A DNA stretch of 64,000 nucleotides, from positions 1 to 64,000 of the forward strand of contig JANXCE010000001.1 in the NCBI GenBank assembly GCA_025059715.1, read 5' to 3'. Position numbers and translations under genes: made by a program. The stretch is from Caldimicrobium sp. Lineage in GTDB: Bacteria; Desulfobacterota; Thermodesulfobacteria; Thermodesulfobacteriales; Thermodesulfobacteriaceae. The notes under the pieces are model-generated. The model was not told where the DNA came from. It did not search any database and was given only the letters and a program-made list of their open reading frames with translations. This document shows positions 62,407 through 64,000 of this stretch, in pieces; the stretch's first letter is position 1; every line of letters starts with the position of its first letter.

Positions 62407-63356
62407 ACCTCAAAGAGTTTCGACAGAGACAAAAAGAGCTTGCTAAACTCCTCGTAGAGAGAGTAGATAGAGGTGCCTTAAGAACCTTTCTCATATTTAG
62501 TTATCTGGGAGCAAGGATCTGCTACGCAGAAACCCATCCTCTCTTGTTATTTGATGAAGAAAAGTTTAGAGATTTTGAGCGTTTCAAAAGTTTTCTTCTC
62601 CATCTTAAAAAGGCAGGACATTTTAGTGTCTTTGCTCACACCCCCCTTTTTGTTAATCTTGAGGATCTCTCTTTATACCAAAAACTTGCTCTTGCCCAAA
62701 ATTTCTATAAAGTTTTCTGGGATGAGGAAAAAAAGCTTGCTCTTTTTAACTTAAGACACTTAGCAGAAACCCTTCCAGATCAGGAGTTTTTGTATTTAAT
62801 AAATCAAGAACCAGATTTGACGGAAATTGAGGTAATATTGACCAAGAACTATCAGATCACTTATCGAGGAAAACTCTCCGAGCTCGATAGTTCCTATCTT
62901 ACAGAGAAAGACAGTATTTTTGCTGAGCCTGAGGTAATACTTTTGCGTAGTTTTAAAGAATATCCCTTTAAGTGGGTGGCAGTGGTGACTCACCACTTTT
63001 CTCGAATTTTTAGTCATCAGTATGTAAGACATACCTGGTTAAATTTTAATCAACGCTCGCATCGCTATACTAAAGTTGATAAATTTGTAATTCCTAAAGC
63101 CTTCAAAGAGAATGATGTAAAAAAATATTACGAAGTTATCCAAAAGGGGTTGGAAATTTATAGAGATATCACTAAGAATATAAAGAGAGAAAGTGCTCGA
63201 TTTGTTGTGCCCCAGGGTGTGGCGACCACACTTTTGGCAACTGGGCCTGAACTGGTGTGGCAGGACTTTATTGAGAAAAGGGCCATACCTCAAGCACAAG
63301 AGGAGATAAGGGATTTAGCGGTATTTTTAAAAGAGCTTTTGGAGATGGGCTTGTAG
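62403..63356 (+). CDS. thyX: Flavin-dependent thymidylate synthase, divergent long form
   Basis: 317 residues, longer than the usual 220-250. ThyX makes dTMP from dUMP with FAD, NADPH and methylene-THF. The region before the signature has AGHFSVFAHTP (compare GHxSVFEH), then about 100 extra residues, then FSHQYVRHTWLNFNQRSHRY. Its signature RHxx7S reads RHT at 209-211 where ThyX has RHR, so one flavin-contacting Arg is replaced. C-terminal ESARFVVPQGVATTLL fits the family. The last 10 bases overlap a tRNA-Arg gene on the same strand, and the TAG stop is tRNA bases 8-10. Confidence 0.88.
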   Translation: MNLKEFRQRQKELAKLLVERVDRGALRTFLIFSYLGARICYAETHPLLLFDEEKFRDFERFKSFLLHLKKAGHFSVFAHTPLFVNLEDLSLYQKLALAQNFYKVFWDEEKKLALFNLRHLAETLPDQEFLYLINQEPDLTEIEVILTKNYQITYRGKLSELDSSYLTEKDSIFAEPEVILLRSFKEYPFKWVAVVTHHFSRIFSHQYVRHTWLNFNQRSHRYTKVDKFVIPKAFKENDVKKYYEVIQKGLEIYRDITKNIKRESARFVVPQGVATTLLATGPELVWQDFIEKRAIPQAQEEIRDLAVFLKELLEMGL

Positions 63357-63419
63357 CTCAGCGGACAGAGCACTGGCCTCCGGAGCCAGGGGTCGGGGGT
63401 TCAAATCCCCCCAAGCCCG
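63347..63419 (+). tRNA. tRNA-Arg (anticodon CCG)
   Basis: A 73-nt cloverleaf: acceptor GGGCTTG/CAAGCCC, D stem GCTC/GAGC, anticodon stem CTGGC/GCCAG with loop CTCCGGA (anticodon CCG, reading CGG), variable GGGTC, T stem GGGGG/CCCCC with TTCAAAT, discriminator G. CCA is not encoded. The first 10 bases lie in the thyX coding region, including its stop codon. It is probably co-transcribed with thyX. Confidence 0.95.
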
Positions 63420-64000
63420 TTTGTTTAATCCTTTGCCTATGCTCAGGAAAAATTTATGCATCACAAAATAACGCGTATCTATGTTACTTTGGAAGGAAGA
63501 AAAAAACGTTCAATCTGATGTGCTGCAAATGAATTTATCAATTACTGCTAAGGGTAATAAGATAGTAGAAGTAATTAATGTGCTTGCAGGTGTCGATAGA
63601 GCAATAAGAGGTCCAAAAGTTGAATATTTTAATGAAAAATTCACTATTAACAAAAATTGCTTTTGAGAGAACCATTAGGGGCGCACGGTGGATCGGTCAG
63701 TCAAATCCTCTCTGAAGCTGAGTTGCCAAACAACTCCTTTACTGCTACTAAAGGATTATACGGAATCTCCAAGCAAACTCTTGACAAGCAAAGACCAAAA
63801 ATACAAAGGCTTCTACTTTTGAGCCTCTCAAAAGATTAAAAAACTCTTGAAACTAAAACTACAAGACTCAGAAAATTGCCAGCATGTAAAGAACCTGAAT
63901 TACAAGCAAAAACTCTCCCGTCCAAAGCCCCTCTTTTTGAGTCATTAACCTGAGAGATGCTCTATCCCTCCTTCAACTTTCTATGACCAAAAACAAGGGA
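63420..64000. other. Unassigned region downstream of tRNA-Arg
   Basis: About 580 bp with no recognised gene. Two short open frames (63481-63666, reading YFNEKFTINKN near its end; and 63657-63839) match nothing I know. The second shows a run such as GLYGISKQTLDKQRP. They overlap and lack convincing ribosome sites. Composition suggests a decayed gene or element, possibly an insertion beside the tRNA. I saw no duplicated tRNA 3' end that would mark an integration site. Confidence 0.4.

Overview
The window reads as a chromosomal segment of an AT-rich, diderm, flagellated bacterium, probably a thermophile. This is inferred from family composition: an archaeal-type Pab1020-like RNA ligase beside RtcA, a DUF39 homocysteine-biosynthesis protein, ThyX with dUTPase, MlaFED, outer-membrane barrel and FecR proteins, and many short-spaced or overlapping genes with TTG/GTG starts. 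The mix resembles Thermodesulfobacteria-like sulfur bacteria, but no rRNA is present to settle this. No complete mobile element, CRISPR array or phage was found.

Region 1-7.1 kb is the accessory part. A giant secreted FecR-domain protein runs off the left edge on the minus strand. Upstream of it lies a TPR/outer-membrane barrel gene broken by one in-frame TAG, then an eroded transposase and a repeat-rich coiled-coil membrane protein. Region 7.1-10.9 kb is a lipid/ribosome operon on the minus strand (DUF177, rpmF, plsX, fabH, then a PAS-LuxR regulator). On the plus strand follow ispF and an FKBP prolyl isomerase. Region 12-21.9 kb (minus) holds DUF39, a CBS protein, a double-length four-ATPase UvrA, a DksA-like protein, moaC, dnaJ, rpoZ and an Nfu-type protein.

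From 22.0 to 38.5 kb everything is on the plus strand: a molybdopterin-binding protein, ilvD, mlaE-mlaF-mlaD with a strong terminator, a sigma-54 activator that appears leaderless, a TPR protein, a second sigma-54 activator, and a flagellar basal-body/export block flgB-flgC-fliE-fliF-fliG-fliH-fliI-fliJ plus a MotE-like gene. From 38.4 to 48.8 kb come tatC and purQ (minus), a three-part secreted M1-like/ChaN/PDZ protein (plus), and a minus-strand block of HU, holB, murA, prmC, a methyltransferase, uppP and corA. From 48.9 to 55 kb is a HlyD/FtsX-type/ATPase exporter, lon and a NUDIX gene. From 54.9 to 58.5 kb is a compact minus operon fabG-rtcA-RNA ligase-siroheme synthase. From 58.7 to 63.4 kb is gatB-mtnA-rex-dut-thyX, ending in a tRNA-Arg(CCG) whose 5' end lies inside thyX. 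The last 0.6 kb is unexplained.

The observations most worth checking are the amber-interrupted TPR-barrel gene next to its probable giant surface partner, the tandem UvrA whose second copy lacks the insertion domain, the RtcA/Rnl3 RNA-repair pair, the thyX/tRNA overlap, the M1-like/ChaN/PDZ fusion, and variant motifs in ThyX, Rex and a sigma-54 activator.
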